Shown here piece after piece: positions 26,290 through 49,427 of a stretch of DNA of 64,000 bases; positions within the stretch are counted from its first letter, which is position 1; each line of letters opens with the position of its first letter. The DNA lies in the NCBI RefSeq assembly GCF_036906915.1, contig NZ_JBAKHX010000012.1, positions 80,383 through 144,382 on the forward strand, given 5' to 3'. The notes under the pieces are model-generated. The model was not told the origin of the DNA. It made no database searches and saw only the letters and a program-made list of their open reading frames with translations. The stretch comes from Phytohabitans sp036906915. Lineage in GTDB: Bacteria > Actinomycetota > Actinomycetes > Mycobacteriales > Micromonosporaceae. The translations under genes were made by a program, and so were the position numbers.

Positions 26290-26604
26290 CTAGAGCTCGA
26301 AGAGGTCGCGTAGTGCTTCGTCGAGGCGGGCGAGGCTGGCGCCCGTGACCATGCCGATGCGTTCGGCGCCGGCCGTGGCGGGGAGGCGGCGCATCCGGTT
26401 GACGACGACCACGCCGGCCACCGGGTCGGTCTCGGCGAGCGGCACGGCGAACGGCGGCAGGTCGGTGGTGCCGCGTTGCCGGACAACCGGGGCGCAGTAC
26501 GGTGCGGCGCTGGGGCGTTCGTTGTGCGCGTCGCCGGAGAGCACGACCACGCGGTACCGCAGGTCGGCGCGGTCACCGATGGTCCACACCTCGCCCCGGT
26601 TCAC
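26290..26604 (-). CDS. PemK/MazF-type toxin of a toxin-antitoxin pair
   Basis: This 104-residue protein starts NRGEVWTIGD and has RYRVVVLSGDAHNER, the SH3-like barrel opening of MazF/PemK ribonucleases. It ends with a helix (LARLDEALRDLFEL), the usual position of the terminal helix. Such toxins cut mRNA at short motifs (family knowledge). It begins with GTG 22 bp after the antitoxin stop, the common antitoxin-first order. Confidence 0.8.
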   Translation of the reverse strand: MNRGEVWTIGDRADLRYRVVVLSGDAHNERPSAAPYCAPVVRQRGTTDLPPFAVPLAETDPVAGVVVVNRMRRLPATAGAERIGMVTGASLARLDEALRDLFEL

Positions 26605-26626
26605 CGGCGAGCGCCAATGGGCAGGG

Positions 26627-26890
26627 TCATGCGGCGTCCACCAGGTCGGTGGGTGGGTCGGGCCAGCCGCCGTCGAGGCGGTCCGCCATCCGGTCGAAGC
26701 CTTCCAGTTCGGCGCGCGCGTCCGGGTCGGTCGCCAGCCACTCCTCGTGGCGGCGTGCGGCGTCCCGGACCGCGGCGCGGCGCGCCGCGCGGTCGATCCA
26801 CTCCGACAGGCTCATGCCAGCCGCGCGGGCCTCGGCACGGGCCCTGGCCAGGGTGTCCGCGCTGAGTGTCAACGTGACCTTTTCCGCCAT
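26627..26890 (-). CDS. ribbon-helix-helix antitoxin
   Basis: The 87-residue protein has an N-terminal ribbon-helix-helix (EKVTLTLSADTLARARAEAR, then GMSLSEWIDRAAR). Its acidic C-terminus, rich in Asp and Pro, would wrap the toxin. ATG 26890 matches the start of the domain; the ORF upstream to 26959 has no domain content. It is expected to bind its own promoter in the gap before the divergent HesB-like gene. Confidence 0.78.
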   Translation of the reverse strand: MAEKVTLTLSADTLARARAEARAAGMSLSEWIDRAARRAAVRDAARRHEEWLATDPDARAELEGFDRMADRLDGGWPDPPTDLVDAA

Positions 26891-27001
26891 GGTCGAGATG
26901 GTACGCCGGTGGTGGATTCCGGGAACGCGGGTACGGTGGCCGGATATGCCGGTTGGCAACCGAGCTGACCGAGCTTGACCGAGAAGTCGAAAGGATGCGT
27001 A

Positions 27002-27289
27002 ATGCTGACCCTGACCGACAACGCGGTAGCGGTTATCCGCAGTCTGACCGAGCAGCCCCAGGTGCCGGACGGCGCGGGCCTCCGGATCGCCACCGACCCG
27101 AGCGCGGGTGCGCTCACGCTCAGCCTCGCCCCGGAGCCCGTGGATGGCGACCAGGTCGTCGACGAGTCTGGCGCGCGGCTCTTCCTGGAGTCGTCGGCTG
27201 CCGAGCTGCTGGATGACAAGGCCCTCGACGCGGCCGTGGACCCGAACGGGTCGGTGCAGTTCGCGGTCGCCGAACAGCAGCCTGGTTGA
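27002..27289 (+). CDS. HesB/IscA-like protein without cysteines
   Basis: The 95-residue protein has the HesB/IscA fold pattern (LTLTDNAVAVIRSL, then GLRIATDPSAGALTLSL, ending with FAVAE). It contains no cysteine at all, so it cannot hold a cluster in the way A-type Fe-S carriers do. Actinobacteria often encode such variants near unrelated genes, and their role is unknown. AAAGG lies upstream of the start. A large hairpin follows the stop. Confidence 0.75.
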   Translation: MLTLTDNAVAVIRSLTEQPQVPDGAGLRIATDPSAGALTLSLAPEPVDGDQVVDESGARLFLESSAAELLDDKALDAAVDPNGSVQFAVAEQQPG

Positions 27290-27299
27290 GGTTGTTGCG

Positions 27300-27378
27300 G
27301 TAGGGATTCGGGCCGGGGTGCCCAGCGACGGCCGTCAGGCTTGAAGCCGTCGCCGGTCACCCTGGCCCGAATCCCTAC
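27300..27378 (+). terminator. large nested hairpin after the HesB-like gene
   Basis: The outer stem is a perfect 15-bp pairing, GTAGGGATTCGGGCC (27300-27314) with 27364-27378. Inside it a second stem pairs GCGACGGC (27325-27332) with 27346-27353. The structure spans 79 bases and starts 11 bases after the stop. It can act as a terminator, but its size and nested form would also fit a structured RNA. Confidence 0.65.
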
Positions 27379-27517
27379 CGGGGGGTTTGGGCGCGCTCCC
27401 ACTGAATCCCCTTGGGGCGGTATGGCGTGATTGGTAATCGTTCAAGAATTTGGGTCACTCCGTGGTCATCCCGGCGCCGTTCGAGCGCCGCCCACGGGCG
27501 AAGGGTGGGCAACCCCC

Positions 27518-29077
27518 ATGACCCGTACCCCACGATCAGAAGGTCGAAACTCCAAGGTCAGTCGCCGCTCCGTCCTCACCAGCCTGGGCGTCGGCACGGC
27601 GGGAGCTGTCGCGCTCGGTCCCCGCGGCGCGCTCGCCGCACCCCCGGAAACCCGTGTCATCGCGGCCACCCCCGCCGATCGCTTCGGACGCATGTATCCG
27701 AATCTGCCGCCGTTCGTTCCCGCTGACGACCGGCGTCGCGCCGCCCTCATCGACATGGGCAAGGCCGGCGGAATCATGGACGCCAAGGACGATCTGACCA
27801 GGGCTCCGGTCGACCTGATCGTCGATCCGGCGTTGTTCGTCAACAACCCGGACAACGCCAGCATGACGGCTGGCGTCACGTTCATCGGGCAGTTCCTCGA
27901 CCACGACATGACGTTCGACGCGTCGTCGCCGCTCGGTGTGCCGACGGCGCCCGAGAGCACGCCAAACGTGCGGACGCCGGCCCTGGACCTCGACTCCGTG
28001 TACGGCGGCGGGCCGGCCGCCAGCCCGAACCTGTACCAGTCGGACCGGGTCAAGCTGCGCATCGAGTCGGGCGGCCGGTTCGAGGACGTGCCGCGCAACG
28101 CGAACGGGTCGGCCATCATCGCCGACCCGCGCAACGACGAGAACGTGGTGATCTCCGGTCTCCAGTGCGCCTTCATCCTGGCGCACAACCGGATCGTGGA
28201 CGACCTGCGTGCGCAGGGCGTGCCCGCGGCCAACCAGTTTGCCCAGGCCCGGCGCATCCTCACGTGGCACTACCAGTGGATCATCCTGAACGAGTTCCTG
28301 CCGCTGACGATCGGCGCGGACGTCGTACAGCGGATCCTTTCCGGCGGCCGGCGCTGGTACCGGCCGGAGCCCGGCCCGGCGTTCATCCCGGTCGAGTTCC
28401 AGGGCGCCTGCTACCGGTTCGGCCACACCCAGGTGCGCCCGTCGTACCGGGTGAATTTCCAGGGCAACCCGGGTAACACCCAGTTCTTCGCGTTCATCTT
28501 CGACCCGGCGGCGGAGGGCCAGGCGGACCCGGAGGACATGCGCGGCGGCGCCCGGTCGCCACGGCGGTTCATCGGCTGGCAGACGTTCTTCGACTTCGGC
28601 GACGGCCTGGTCCGCAACAACAAGCTCATCGACCGCAAGATCTCGACGCCGATGTTCCGGCTGCCACTGGCCGCGATCGCGAGCGGCGCCCCGCCGATCT
28701 CGCTGCCCCAACGCAACCTGCTGCGGCATGTCACCTGGTCGATTCCCGCCGGGCAGCGCATCGCCCAGGCCATCGGCGCGCCGCAGCTGCACCTGCCCGA
28801 GTTGGCGCACTACGGTGTGGCGCTGGAGAACCAGACACCGCTTTGGTACTACACGCTGGCGGAGGCCGAGATCCTTGCCGGGGGGCGGCGGCTCGGGCCG
28901 GTCGGCGGTACGGTCGTGGGCGAGGTGTTCATCGGTCTGTTGCAACTCGACCCGAACTCGTACCTGGCGGTCGCGCCGACGTGGAGGCCGACACTGCCGA
29001 GCCAGACGCCCGGCAACTTCCGGGTGACTGACTTGCTCAGATTCGCCCGGGTTGACCCGGCTAGTCGTGGCCAGTAA
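27518..29077 (+). CDS. exported animal-type haem peroxidase
   Basis: The 519-residue protein carries a twin-arginine signal (SRRSVLTSLGVGTAG at about 15-29, then a cleavage-like ALAAP). The animal haem peroxidase domain fills the rest. The distal His129 lies in GQFLDHDMTFD, the region before the proximal site has LAHNRIVD, and the proximal His303 is in YRFGHTQVRPSY. It should oxidise substrates with hydrogen peroxide outside the membrane, with haem inserted before Tat export. ATG 27518 is chosen for AAGGG upstream and because the signal peptide fits. It is monocistronic; the next gene is a regulator 105 bp downstream. Confidence 0.88.
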   Translation: MTRTPRSEGRNSKVSRRSVLTSLGVGTAGAVALGPRGALAAPPETRVIAATPADRFGRMYPNLPPFVPADDRRRAALIDMGKAGGIMDAKDDLTRAPVDLIVDPALFVNNPDNASMTAGVTFIGQFLDHDMTFDASSPLGVPTAPESTPNVRTPALDLDSVYGGGPAASPNLYQSDRVKLRIESGGRFEDVPRNANGSAIIADPRNDENVVISGLQCAFILAHNRIVDDLRAQGVPAANQFAQARRILTWHYQWIILNEFLPLTIGADVVQRILSGGRRWYRPEPGPAFIPVEFQGACYRFGHTQVRPSYRVNFQGNPGNTQFFAFIFDPAAEGQADPEDMRGGARSPRRFIGWQTFFDFGDGLVRNNKLIDRKISTPMFRLPLAAIASGAPPISLPQRNLLRHVTWSIPAGQRIAQAIGAPQLHLPELAHYGVALENQTPLWYYTLAEAEILAGGRRLGPVGGTVVGEVFIGLLQLDPNSYLAVAPTWRPTLPSQTPGNFRVTDLLRFARVDPASRGQ

Positions 29078-29182
29078 CCGGACATCTGGACAAGAATCCC
29101 CTAGGACTGATGCGCCATCTGAGGTAAAAGTCCGACACTCACGGAAGTCTATGTAACAAACTGGAAACTGGGCTGGGGACGG

Positions 29183-30496
29183 ATGCCGAGGAGGCAGGCC
29201 GTGCAGCGGACGATGTTGTCGAACGGTCGCGTCATCAGGGTCGCCATCCGGTCCAGCCGACGGCTGTTCCGGGACACGCTGGCTGTCTGCCTGACAGCGC
29301 AAGCGGAGTACACAGTCGTCGGTCACGTCGCCGATGACGGCGCGCTGCTCGGCCTGTGCGACTTGTGCGGGCCAGACGTCGTCATCTACGACGCGGGACC
29401 GCGCCTGACGGAGGCGCTGGCGACGCTGATCGACCTGCGCACCCGGTTCCGGTACCTGCGCCTGGTTGTGGTGTACGAGCGGTTGTCGTCCTCGGACCTG
29501 GCGGCGAGCCAGCAGGCCGGGGTCGACACCCTCGTGCCGTCGTCGCACGGCCTCGACGCGTTGCTGATGCTGTTGCACCAGCACGCCGAGGCCGTGCGCA
29601 CCGGCGCGGGCCCCCAGAACGGCGTCGGTTTCACCGAGCAGGAGCGCGAAATCCTCACGCTGACCGCCGCAGGGCATACGGTGAGCCGGATCGCGGAGCT
29701 GCTGGGACTCACACCGTGCACAGTGGAGAATGCCAAGCGACGGATCTACCAGAAGCTCGCGGTGTCGAGCCAGAGCCACGCGGTCGCTAGGGCGGCCGCC
29801 CTAGGGCTGGTGAACCGGCTGCCGCCCGGCCGCCCCCGGGTGTACGCGATGGGCGGGCTGCGGCTCGCGGTGTTGCGCGGCCCGGACGTGCCGGCGCGGC
29901 ACCAGGCGGCGGCCGCGCTGCTGTCGCACCACATTCCTTTCGTCACCGACACCACGCCGGACGGCGAGGAGGTCGACGACTACGTCGGATCGTCCGCCGC
30001 GCCGGTGATCCTGGTCGACCCGGCGCCGGAGCACTGGCCGAGGCTGGGTCAGTCCTGGGTACCCGTGCTGCTGGTGTGCTCGGCGCCGATGACCCGAGGC
30101 GACATCCTCGAAGCCCTTGGCCGGGGCGCGATCGGGATCGTCGCGGCCGAGCGGATCGGCACGGCGCTGGTGCCGGCCCTTACCCTGGTGGTCTCCGGCC
30201 ATCTGACCGTCGACCCGACGGCCGCGACGTGGCTCATCGACGCCGTGGGCAACCGGGCCGGTGAGCCGGAGGGCGGCCTGCCCGACCTCACCACGCGCGA
30301 GGGCGACATCCTGCGGTCGATCGCGGCGGGCCATACGGTACGCCAGACCGCGCGGTCGCTGGGCATCGCGGAGAAGACGGTGGAGAACACCCAGGCCCGG
30401 CTGTTCCGCAAGCTCGGCGCCCGCAACCGGGCCGGCGCCCTCGCCACCGCCCACGCCTTAGGTCTCCTGGAGTTGCTGGACGACCACCAGGATTGA
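29183..30496 (+). CDS. LuxR-type regulator with duplicated receiver-HTH units
   Basis: The 437-residue protein is two response-regulator-like halves in tandem. Half 1 has a receiver-like fold (17-140, candidate phospho-Asp in DVVIYDAGP) and a LuxR HTH (152-205, FTEQEREILTLTAAGHTVSRI). Half 2 has another receiver-like region (225-345, VILVDPAP) and a second HTH (372-425, LTTREGDILRSIAAGHTVRQT). Both receivers lack the usual acidic cluster and clear Lys motif, so phosphorylation is doubtful. No kinase gene is adjacent. One polypeptide with two HTHs could bind both halves of an operator as an internal pseudo-dimer (inference). Confidence 0.82.
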   Translation: MPRRQAVQRTMLSNGRVIRVAIRSSRRLFRDTLAVCLTAQAEYTVVGHVADDGALLGLCDLCGPDVVIYDAGPRLTEALATLIDLRTRFRYLRLVVVYERLSSSDLAASQQAGVDTLVPSSHGLDALLMLLHQHAEAVRTGAGPQNGVGFTEQEREILTLTAAGHTVSRIAELLGLTPCTVENAKRRIYQKLAVSSQSHAVARAAALGLVNRLPPGRPRVYAMGGLRLAVLRGPDVPARHQAAAALLSHHIPFVTDTTPDGEEVDDYVGSSAAPVILVDPAPEHWPRLGQSWVPVLLVCSAPMTRGDILEALGRGAIGIVAAERIGTALVPALTLVVSGHLTVDPTAATWLIDAVGNRAGEPEGGLPDLTTREGDILRSIAAGHTVRQTARSLGIAEKTVENTQARLFRKLGARNRAGALATAHALGLLELLDDHQD

Positions 30497-30506
30497 CTTA
30501 TATAAG
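30497..30506. promoter_or_regulatory. palindromic operator/-10 candidate before ArsR
   Basis: CTTATATAAG is a perfect 10-bp palindrome directly after the LuxR-type stop codon. It contains TATAAG, a possible -10, about 22 bp before the ArsR start. It is strikingly AT-rich for this DNA. ArsR-family proteins usually bind such sites to repress themselves (family knowledge). Confidence 0.45.
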
Positions 30507-30527
30507 CTAGCGCCGTTATTGTTGGTC

Positions 30528-30875
30528 GTGCACGCGTTCGATGTCCTTGGTGATCCCGTCCGCCGCCGCATCCTGGAGCTGCTCGCCGAGGGTGAGCAGA
30601 CCTCCGGCGCGGTGACCGCTGCCATCCAGCGGGAATTCGGGATCTCGCAGCCCGCCGTGTCGCAGCACCTGCGCGTGCTGCGCGACAACGGGTTCGCGAC
30701 CGTCCGGGCCGAGGGCACCCGCCGCCTGTACACAGTCGACACCGCGCCGCTGCGCGAGGTCGACCTCTGGTTGGAGACGTTTCGGCGCTTCTGGGGCCAG
30801 CGCCTCGACGCGCTGGCGACCGAGCTCGCCCGCGGCAAGCGGGAGCGCCGCCCGAAAAAGAAGGATGACGCATGA
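30528..30875 (+). CDS. ArsR family transcriptional regulator
   Basis: The 115-residue winged-helix protein opens with AFDVLGDPVRRRILELL and has the recognition helix in ISQPAVSQHLRVLRDNGF. No metal-binding Cys cluster is seen. The C-terminus is highly basic (GKRERRPKKKDDA). GTG 30528 is chosen as it begins the conserved region; TTG codons at 30519 and 30522 are also in frame. It overlaps the SRPBCC gene by ATGA. This ArsR-SRPBCC pairing is a common actinobacterial two-gene unit. Confidence 0.87.
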   Translation: MHAFDVLGDPVRRRILELLAEGEQTSGAVTAAIQREFGISQPAVSQHLRVLRDNGFATVRAEGTRRLYTVDTAPLREVDLWLETFRRFWGQRLDALATELARGKRERRPKKKDDA

Positions 30876-31537
30876 AGGACATCGTCGACGAGCTGGCCGC
30901 AGTCCAACGTGGACTCGGCCGCGCCACGATCCCGGCCGGCGAGGCCGCCACGGTCACGCTGAAGCGCAGCTATCCAGCCGACATCGAAGACGTGTGGGAA
31001 GCCATCACCGACCCTGAGCGGATTACCAGGTGGTTCATGCCGGTCACCGGGGAGCTCAAGATCGGAGGGCGATACCAGCTCCAGGGCAACGCCGGTGGCG
31101 AGATCCTCCACTGTGAACCGCCCCGACACCTCAAGGTGACGTGGGTCTACGGCGAGAACCCCGGCCCGTCCGACGTCTCCGAGGTTACGGTGCGCCTGTC
31201 CGAAGGCCCAGGCGGCGCCACCACCACGCTCGAACTGGAACACGCCGCCGTCGTCGACCCGAAGCTGGACGACGAGTTCGGACCGGGCGCCGTCGGCGTC
31301 GGCTGGGACCTCGCGCTGCTCGGGCTCGCACTGCACCTTCGTGGTGGCGAGCTCACACCCGAGGAGCGCGAGGCCTTCGACGCGTCACCGGAGGGCCGCG
31401 AGTTCGCGACGCGTAGCAGCGAGGCCTGGGGCGCGGCCATGTTGGACGCCGGCCTCGACCCGGAAGACGTGGCCCGCCGCGTGGCCAACACGACCGCGTT
31501 CTACGTCCCGCCGGTCACGGAGCCGGACGGTCAGTGA
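30872..31537 (+). CDS. SRPBCC (AHSA1-like) domain protein
   Basis: The 221-residue protein has an SRPBCC/AHSA1 fold in its first 140 residues (RSYPADIEDVWEAITDPERI, then WFMPVTGELKIGGRYQL), which forms a hydrophobic ligand cavity. A helical tail follows. The ligand is unknown. It is translationally coupled to the ArsR gene by an ATGA overlap. Its last 23 bases overlap the 3' end of the convergent formyltransferase gene. Confidence 0.85.
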   Translation: MKDIVDELAAVQRGLGRATIPAGEAATVTLKRSYPADIEDVWEAITDPERITRWFMPVTGELKIGGRYQLQGNAGGEILHCEPPRHLKVTWVYGENPGPSDVSEVTVRLSEGPGGATTTLELEHAAVVDPKLDDEFGPGAVGVGWDLALLGLALHLRGGELTPEEREAFDASPEGREFATRSSEAWGAAMLDAGLDPEDVARRVANTTAFYVPPVTEPDGQ

Positions 31538-32462
31538 GGTAGCCGCCCATCGTGCGGAAGTAGTCGATGGCGGCGTACTCGGTGCCGTCCTCGGTGCGGA
31601 CGCGGCGCAGGACCAGGCCGGGGTTGCGGCCGCGGCGCGCGTCCGTGCCGGCGACGATCACCACGCCGTCACCCTCGCGGATGAAGATTCGGCCCGGGGT
31701 ACCGCCATAGCGGCCCTCGGAGACCGCTGCCGACACCACCCGCAATCGCTCGCCGCCGCGATACGTGAAGGCGTTCGGATACGGGTCGGACTGCGCCCGG
31801 ACCAGGCGCTCGATCTCCTCGGCCGGCCAGGCCCAGTCGATGCGACTGTCCTCGATGGACCGCTTGTGGAAGAAGCTGGCTTTCGAACGGTCCTGCTCGA
31901 CCCAGTCGGTGCGTCCGGTGGCGATGAGCGCCAGTGCATCCGTGGTGATCGGCCCAAACAGCTCCAGCGTGCGATAGAAGAGGTCGGTGGTGGTGTCGGT
32001 CGGGCCGACCGGCACCGCCCGCTGGATGACGATGTCGCCCGCGTCCAATACCTCGTCCATCATGTGCGCGGTGACGCCGACCTCCGGCTCGCCGTTGACG
32101 AGCGCCCAGATCAGGGGCGAGAAGCCGGCGTACGCGGGCAGTAGTGAGTCGTGCACGTTGAGGGTGCCGAGGCGGGGCAGTGTGAAGACCTCCGGCGGGA
32201 TCCAGGTGCGCCAGTTCGTTGCCACGATGATGTCGGGGTCGACCGCGCGCAGCGGCTCGACGAGGTCGTCGGGGCGGCTGCGGATCAGCACCGGCACGCC
32301 GTGCTTCTCGGCCAGCTCGGCCACGGAGTCGTCCCAGATCTTCTCGTACGCGTGCTCGCTCGGCGGGTGGGTGACCACGAGGGCGACCTCGTGCTCGGAG
32401 TCCAGCAGCGCCTGGAGGGTGCGGTGACCCCAGGTTTGGTATCCGAACATGACTACCCGCAT
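31515..32462 (-). CDS. N-hydroxyornithine formyltransferase of siderophore cluster
   Basis: The 315-residue protein belongs to the methionyl-tRNA formyltransferase-like family: an N-terminal Rossmann-type formyl-transfer domain (1-200) with NVHDSLLPAYAGFSPLIWAL and a C-terminal OB-like domain. The Asn-His-Asp core needed with formyl-tetrahydrofolate is recognisable (NVHDSLLP, with MDEVLDAGDIV later). Beside an ornithine monooxygenase and NRPS it is best read as the enzyme that N5-formylates hydroxyornithine, as in the coelichelin pathway. It is divergent from the monooxygenase, with two iron boxes between them. Confidence 0.87.
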   Translation of the reverse strand: MRVVMFGYQTWGHRTLQALLDSEHEVALVVTHPPSEHAYEKIWDDSVAELAEKHGVPVLIRSRPDDLVEPLRAVDPDIIVATNWRTWIPPEVFTLPRLGTLNVHDSLLPAYAGFSPLIWALVNGEPEVGVTAHMMDEVLDAGDIVIQRAVPVGPTDTTTDLFYRTLELFGPITTDALALIATGRTDWVEQDRSKASFFHKRSIEDSRIDWAWPAEEIERLVRAQSDPYPNAFTYRGGERLRVVSAAVSEGRYGGTPGRIFIREGDGVVIVAGTDARRGRNPGLVLRRVRTEDGTEYAAIDYFRTMGGYLTDRPAP

Positions 32463-32499
32463 GAATGTCCTCCCGCGAAAGGTACCTGGTTATCTCTGG

Positions 32500-32518
32500 T
32501 TATCTGAGGCTTGCCTAA
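32500..32518. promoter_or_regulatory. iron box 1 (IdeR/DmdR type)
   Basis: TTATCTGAGGCTTGCCTAA matches the iron-box consensus TTAGGTTAGGCTAACCTAA at 14 of 19 positions. It lies 38 bp before the formyltransferase start and in the shared region with the monooxygenase gene. Iron-bound repressor here would shut off both directions when iron is plentiful. Confidence 0.75.
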
Positions 32519-32527
32519 CACGGTAAC

Positions 32528-32546
32528 TTAAGCAAGGCTGTCCTAA
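32528..32546. promoter_or_regulatory. iron box 2 (IdeR/DmdR type)
   Basis: TTAAGCAAGGCTGTCCTAA matches the same consensus at 14 of 19 positions. It ends 28 bp before the monooxygenase ATG, well placed to cover its promoter. The two boxes are 28 bp apart start to start. Confidence 0.75.
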
Positions 32547-32574
32547 GTTCGCAACGCCGAGTGATGGGACGGGC

Positions 32575-33848
32575 ATGTCGCAGCTACCGGTGTACGACGT
32601 CGTGGGGATCGGCTTCGGCCCTTCCAACCTGGCGCTCGCCATCGCCTTGACGGAGAGTGAGAGGCCACTCGACGGAGTCTTCCTGGAACGCCAGCCGCGG
32701 TTCGGCTGGCACCGGGGGATGCTTCTCGACGACGCGACCATGCAGGTCTCGTTCCTCAAAGACCTCGTGACGCTGCGAAACCCCGGCAGCGAGTTCACCT
32801 TCCTGCGGTACCTGCACAGCAGAGGTCGGCTGATCGACTTCATCAACCACAAGAACCTCTTCCCGCTGCGCGTGGAGTTCCACGACTACCTCGAATGGGC
32901 CGCCGCCCAGGTCGACGACCAGGTGCGGTACGGGCACGAGGTGGTGGCCGTCGAGCCGGTGTCCGGTGAGGACGGCGTCGAGTTCGTCGACGTACGGGTG
33001 CGCGCCGGCGACCAGGAGGCGGTGTACCGGACCCGCAACCTCGTCTTCGCCACCGGCCTGCGGCCCTGCGTACCGGACGGTGTCGCGGTGTCGGACCGGA
33101 TATGGCACAACAGCGACCTGCTCGACCGGCTTGCTGGCCTCTCCGAGAAGCCGCGCCGGTTCGTCGTGGTGGGTGCCGGGCAGAGCGCCGCCGAGGTCAC
33201 CGGCCACCTGCACCAGCGCTACCCGAACGCCGAGGTGTGCGCGGTCTTCTCCCGGTACGGGTACAGCCCGGCCGACGACAGCTCGTTCGCCAACCGCATC
33301 TTCGACCCCGCGGCCGTCGGCGAGTTCTACGACGCGCCGCAGGACGTCAAGCGGGCCCTGGTCGACTACCACGGCAACACCAACTACTCCGTTGTGGACG
33401 TCGACCTCATCGCCGACCTGTACCGCCGGGTCTATAGGGAAAAGGTGCTGGGTGAGGAGCGGCTCCGGCTATTCAACGTCTCCCGCGTCGTCGAGGCGGT
33501 CGAGAACGGTGACAAGGTCGAGGTGACCGTCGAGTCCCTCGCCACCGGAACGAAGAGCGTGCTCGACGCCGACGTGGTGGTCTACGCGACCGGCTACCAG
33601 CCCGCGGACCCCGCGCACCTGCTTGGCGGCATCCGCCGGTACTGCCGGCAGGACGAGCGCGGCCGCTTGCGGGTGGCCCGCGACTACCGGGTGGTCACCG
33701 CACCCGAGCTGCGCGCCGGCGTCTATCTGCAGGGCGGCACCGAGCACACGCACGGCATCACGTCGTCGCTGCTGTCGAACACGGCCATGCGGGTCGCCGA
33801 CATCCTGCGGTCCATCGTGGAGCGGCAGGCGGTAGGGGTGGCTCGCGC

Positions 33849-33852
<4 letters not shown>
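32575..33852 (+). CDS. L-ornithine N5-monooxygenase
   Basis: The 425-residue flavoenzyme hydroxylates ornithine N5 using FAD, NADPH and oxygen, the first step of hydroxamate siderophore synthesis. The FAD site is GIGFGPSN (11-18). LKDLVTLRNPGSEFTFL is the conserved N-terminal block, the NADPH loop is VVGAGQSAAE (about 198-207), and YATGYQP (about 337-343) is the second FAD-side motif. Length is typical. The stop overlaps the NRPS start by GTGA. Its promoter lies under iron box 2. Confidence 0.94.
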
Positions 33853-48316
<14,464 letters not shown>

Positions 48317-48317
<1 letters not shown>

Positions 48318-48526
48318 TGACCAACCCGTTCGAAGACCCCGCCGGCCGGTACCTGGTCCTGGTCAACGCCGAAGACCAGCACTCGCTGTGGCCGTCGTTC
48401 GTGGCGGTGCCGGACGGCTGGACCGCGATCTTCGGCGAGGACACCCGCGACGCCTGCCTCGCGTTCGTCGAAGACCATTGGCGCGACCTGCGCCCAAGGT
48501 CCCTTCGCCAACCAACGACCACCTGA
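48317..48526 (+). CDS. MbtH family NRPS chaperone
   Basis: The 69-residue protein shows the MbtH signature: NPFEDP, LVNAEDQHSLWPSF, VPDGW and the end DHWRDLRP. These small proteins bind adenylation domains and are often required for their folding and activity. The start shares one base with the NRPS stop (TGATG) and GGGAG lies upstream, so it is made together with the NRPS. Confidence 0.95.
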
Positions 48527-48584
48527 CCCAAACCTCGATCAATAGCCGAGATCCCTTCTCGACCGAATGTGGTTCTCTTGATGT

Positions 48585-49367
48585 ATGGGGAGCGAAAAGG
48601 CGACCTTGAAAGATGGGAGTGGCCGCTCGATGCGGCCACTTCTCGGAGTCGTCGGTGTTTCGACGGGGATCCTGGTGGTCGTGATCGCACTCGTCGCCTC
48701 GCCGCTTGCTGTCGTGCTGATCGCTGATCAAACCGTCGGGGTGGACTGGGCTCGGTTGAGCGATATTGGGGAAACGTACGGCGCCGCCTCGGCCGTGCTT
48801 TCGGGTCTGGCCGTAGTAGGTGTCGCCATTTCGCTTATAGTCCAAAGTAGACAGTTGCGGGTCGGACAGATTCAAGCAATGCGCGTCATGCAGTTAGAAC
48901 TGATGCGACTGCTGCTGGAAGATCCGATGCTTGCCACGATTTCGCCGACCTCGCTCGGTGTTTCGCGCGAACAGTGGCGCCGCGAGATCTACTTGAACTT
49001 ACTCTTCAAGTACCTTGAGATGGGGTACGCCACGAAGTACGTTCCCGAGGGCAGCCTGCGGGAGCACATCCGAGACCAGTTCCAGGTGGAGGGCGCCCGG
49101 GTGTTCTGGGGGCGGGCCCGTCCTCTGTGGGCTTCGAACCGGAGCAACAACGCGCGTCGCCGTTTCTTTGACATTGTCGAGGCGGAGTACGCGCGACACC
49201 CGCAGAGTGAGATCGAAGTGGTTCAGCCGCAAGCCGTCGAGCCGCAACGACGGCCCACGGTGCCGGCGAATGCCGGCGTGGTGCTGGCCGGCGTCGCGTT
49301 GGGGCTCGCTGGACTTCGGGCCGTATCGATAATTCGCGCTCGTCGTGCTGGTGGCCGAGACGGGTGA
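48585..49367 (+). CDS. DUF6082-like membrane-anchored protein
   Basis: The 260-residue protein has two N-terminal hydrophobic segments (about 18-46 and 65-86), a cytoplasmic-type helical domain (QLRVGQIQAMRVMQLELMRLL onward, with NLLFKYLEMGYATKYVPEG) and a short C-terminal hydrophobic stretch before a basic tail. This matches my memory of DUF6082, a family of unknown function common in Streptomyces and relatives. It lies between the siderophore biosynthesis and export genes, but nothing links it to iron. Base composition is a little lower in GC than its neighbours, which may mean later insertion. Confidence 0.7.
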   Translation: MGSEKATLKDGSGRSMRPLLGVVGVSTGILVVVIALVASPLAVVLIADQTVGVDWARLSDIGETYGAASAVLSGLAVVGVAISLIVQSRQLRVGQIQAMRVMQLELMRLLLEDPMLATISPTSLGVSREQWRREIYLNLLFKYLEMGYATKYVPEGSLREHIRDQFQVEGARVFWGRARPLWASNRSNNARRRFFDIVEAEYARHPQSEIEVVQPQAVEPQRRPTVPANAGVVLAGVALGLAGLRAVSIIRARRAGGRDG

Positions 49368-49427
49368 CGAGGGGGGCGCGATCCTGCCGCGCGACACGGA
49401 CGATCTCGCGGCAGGATTCGATAGCGA

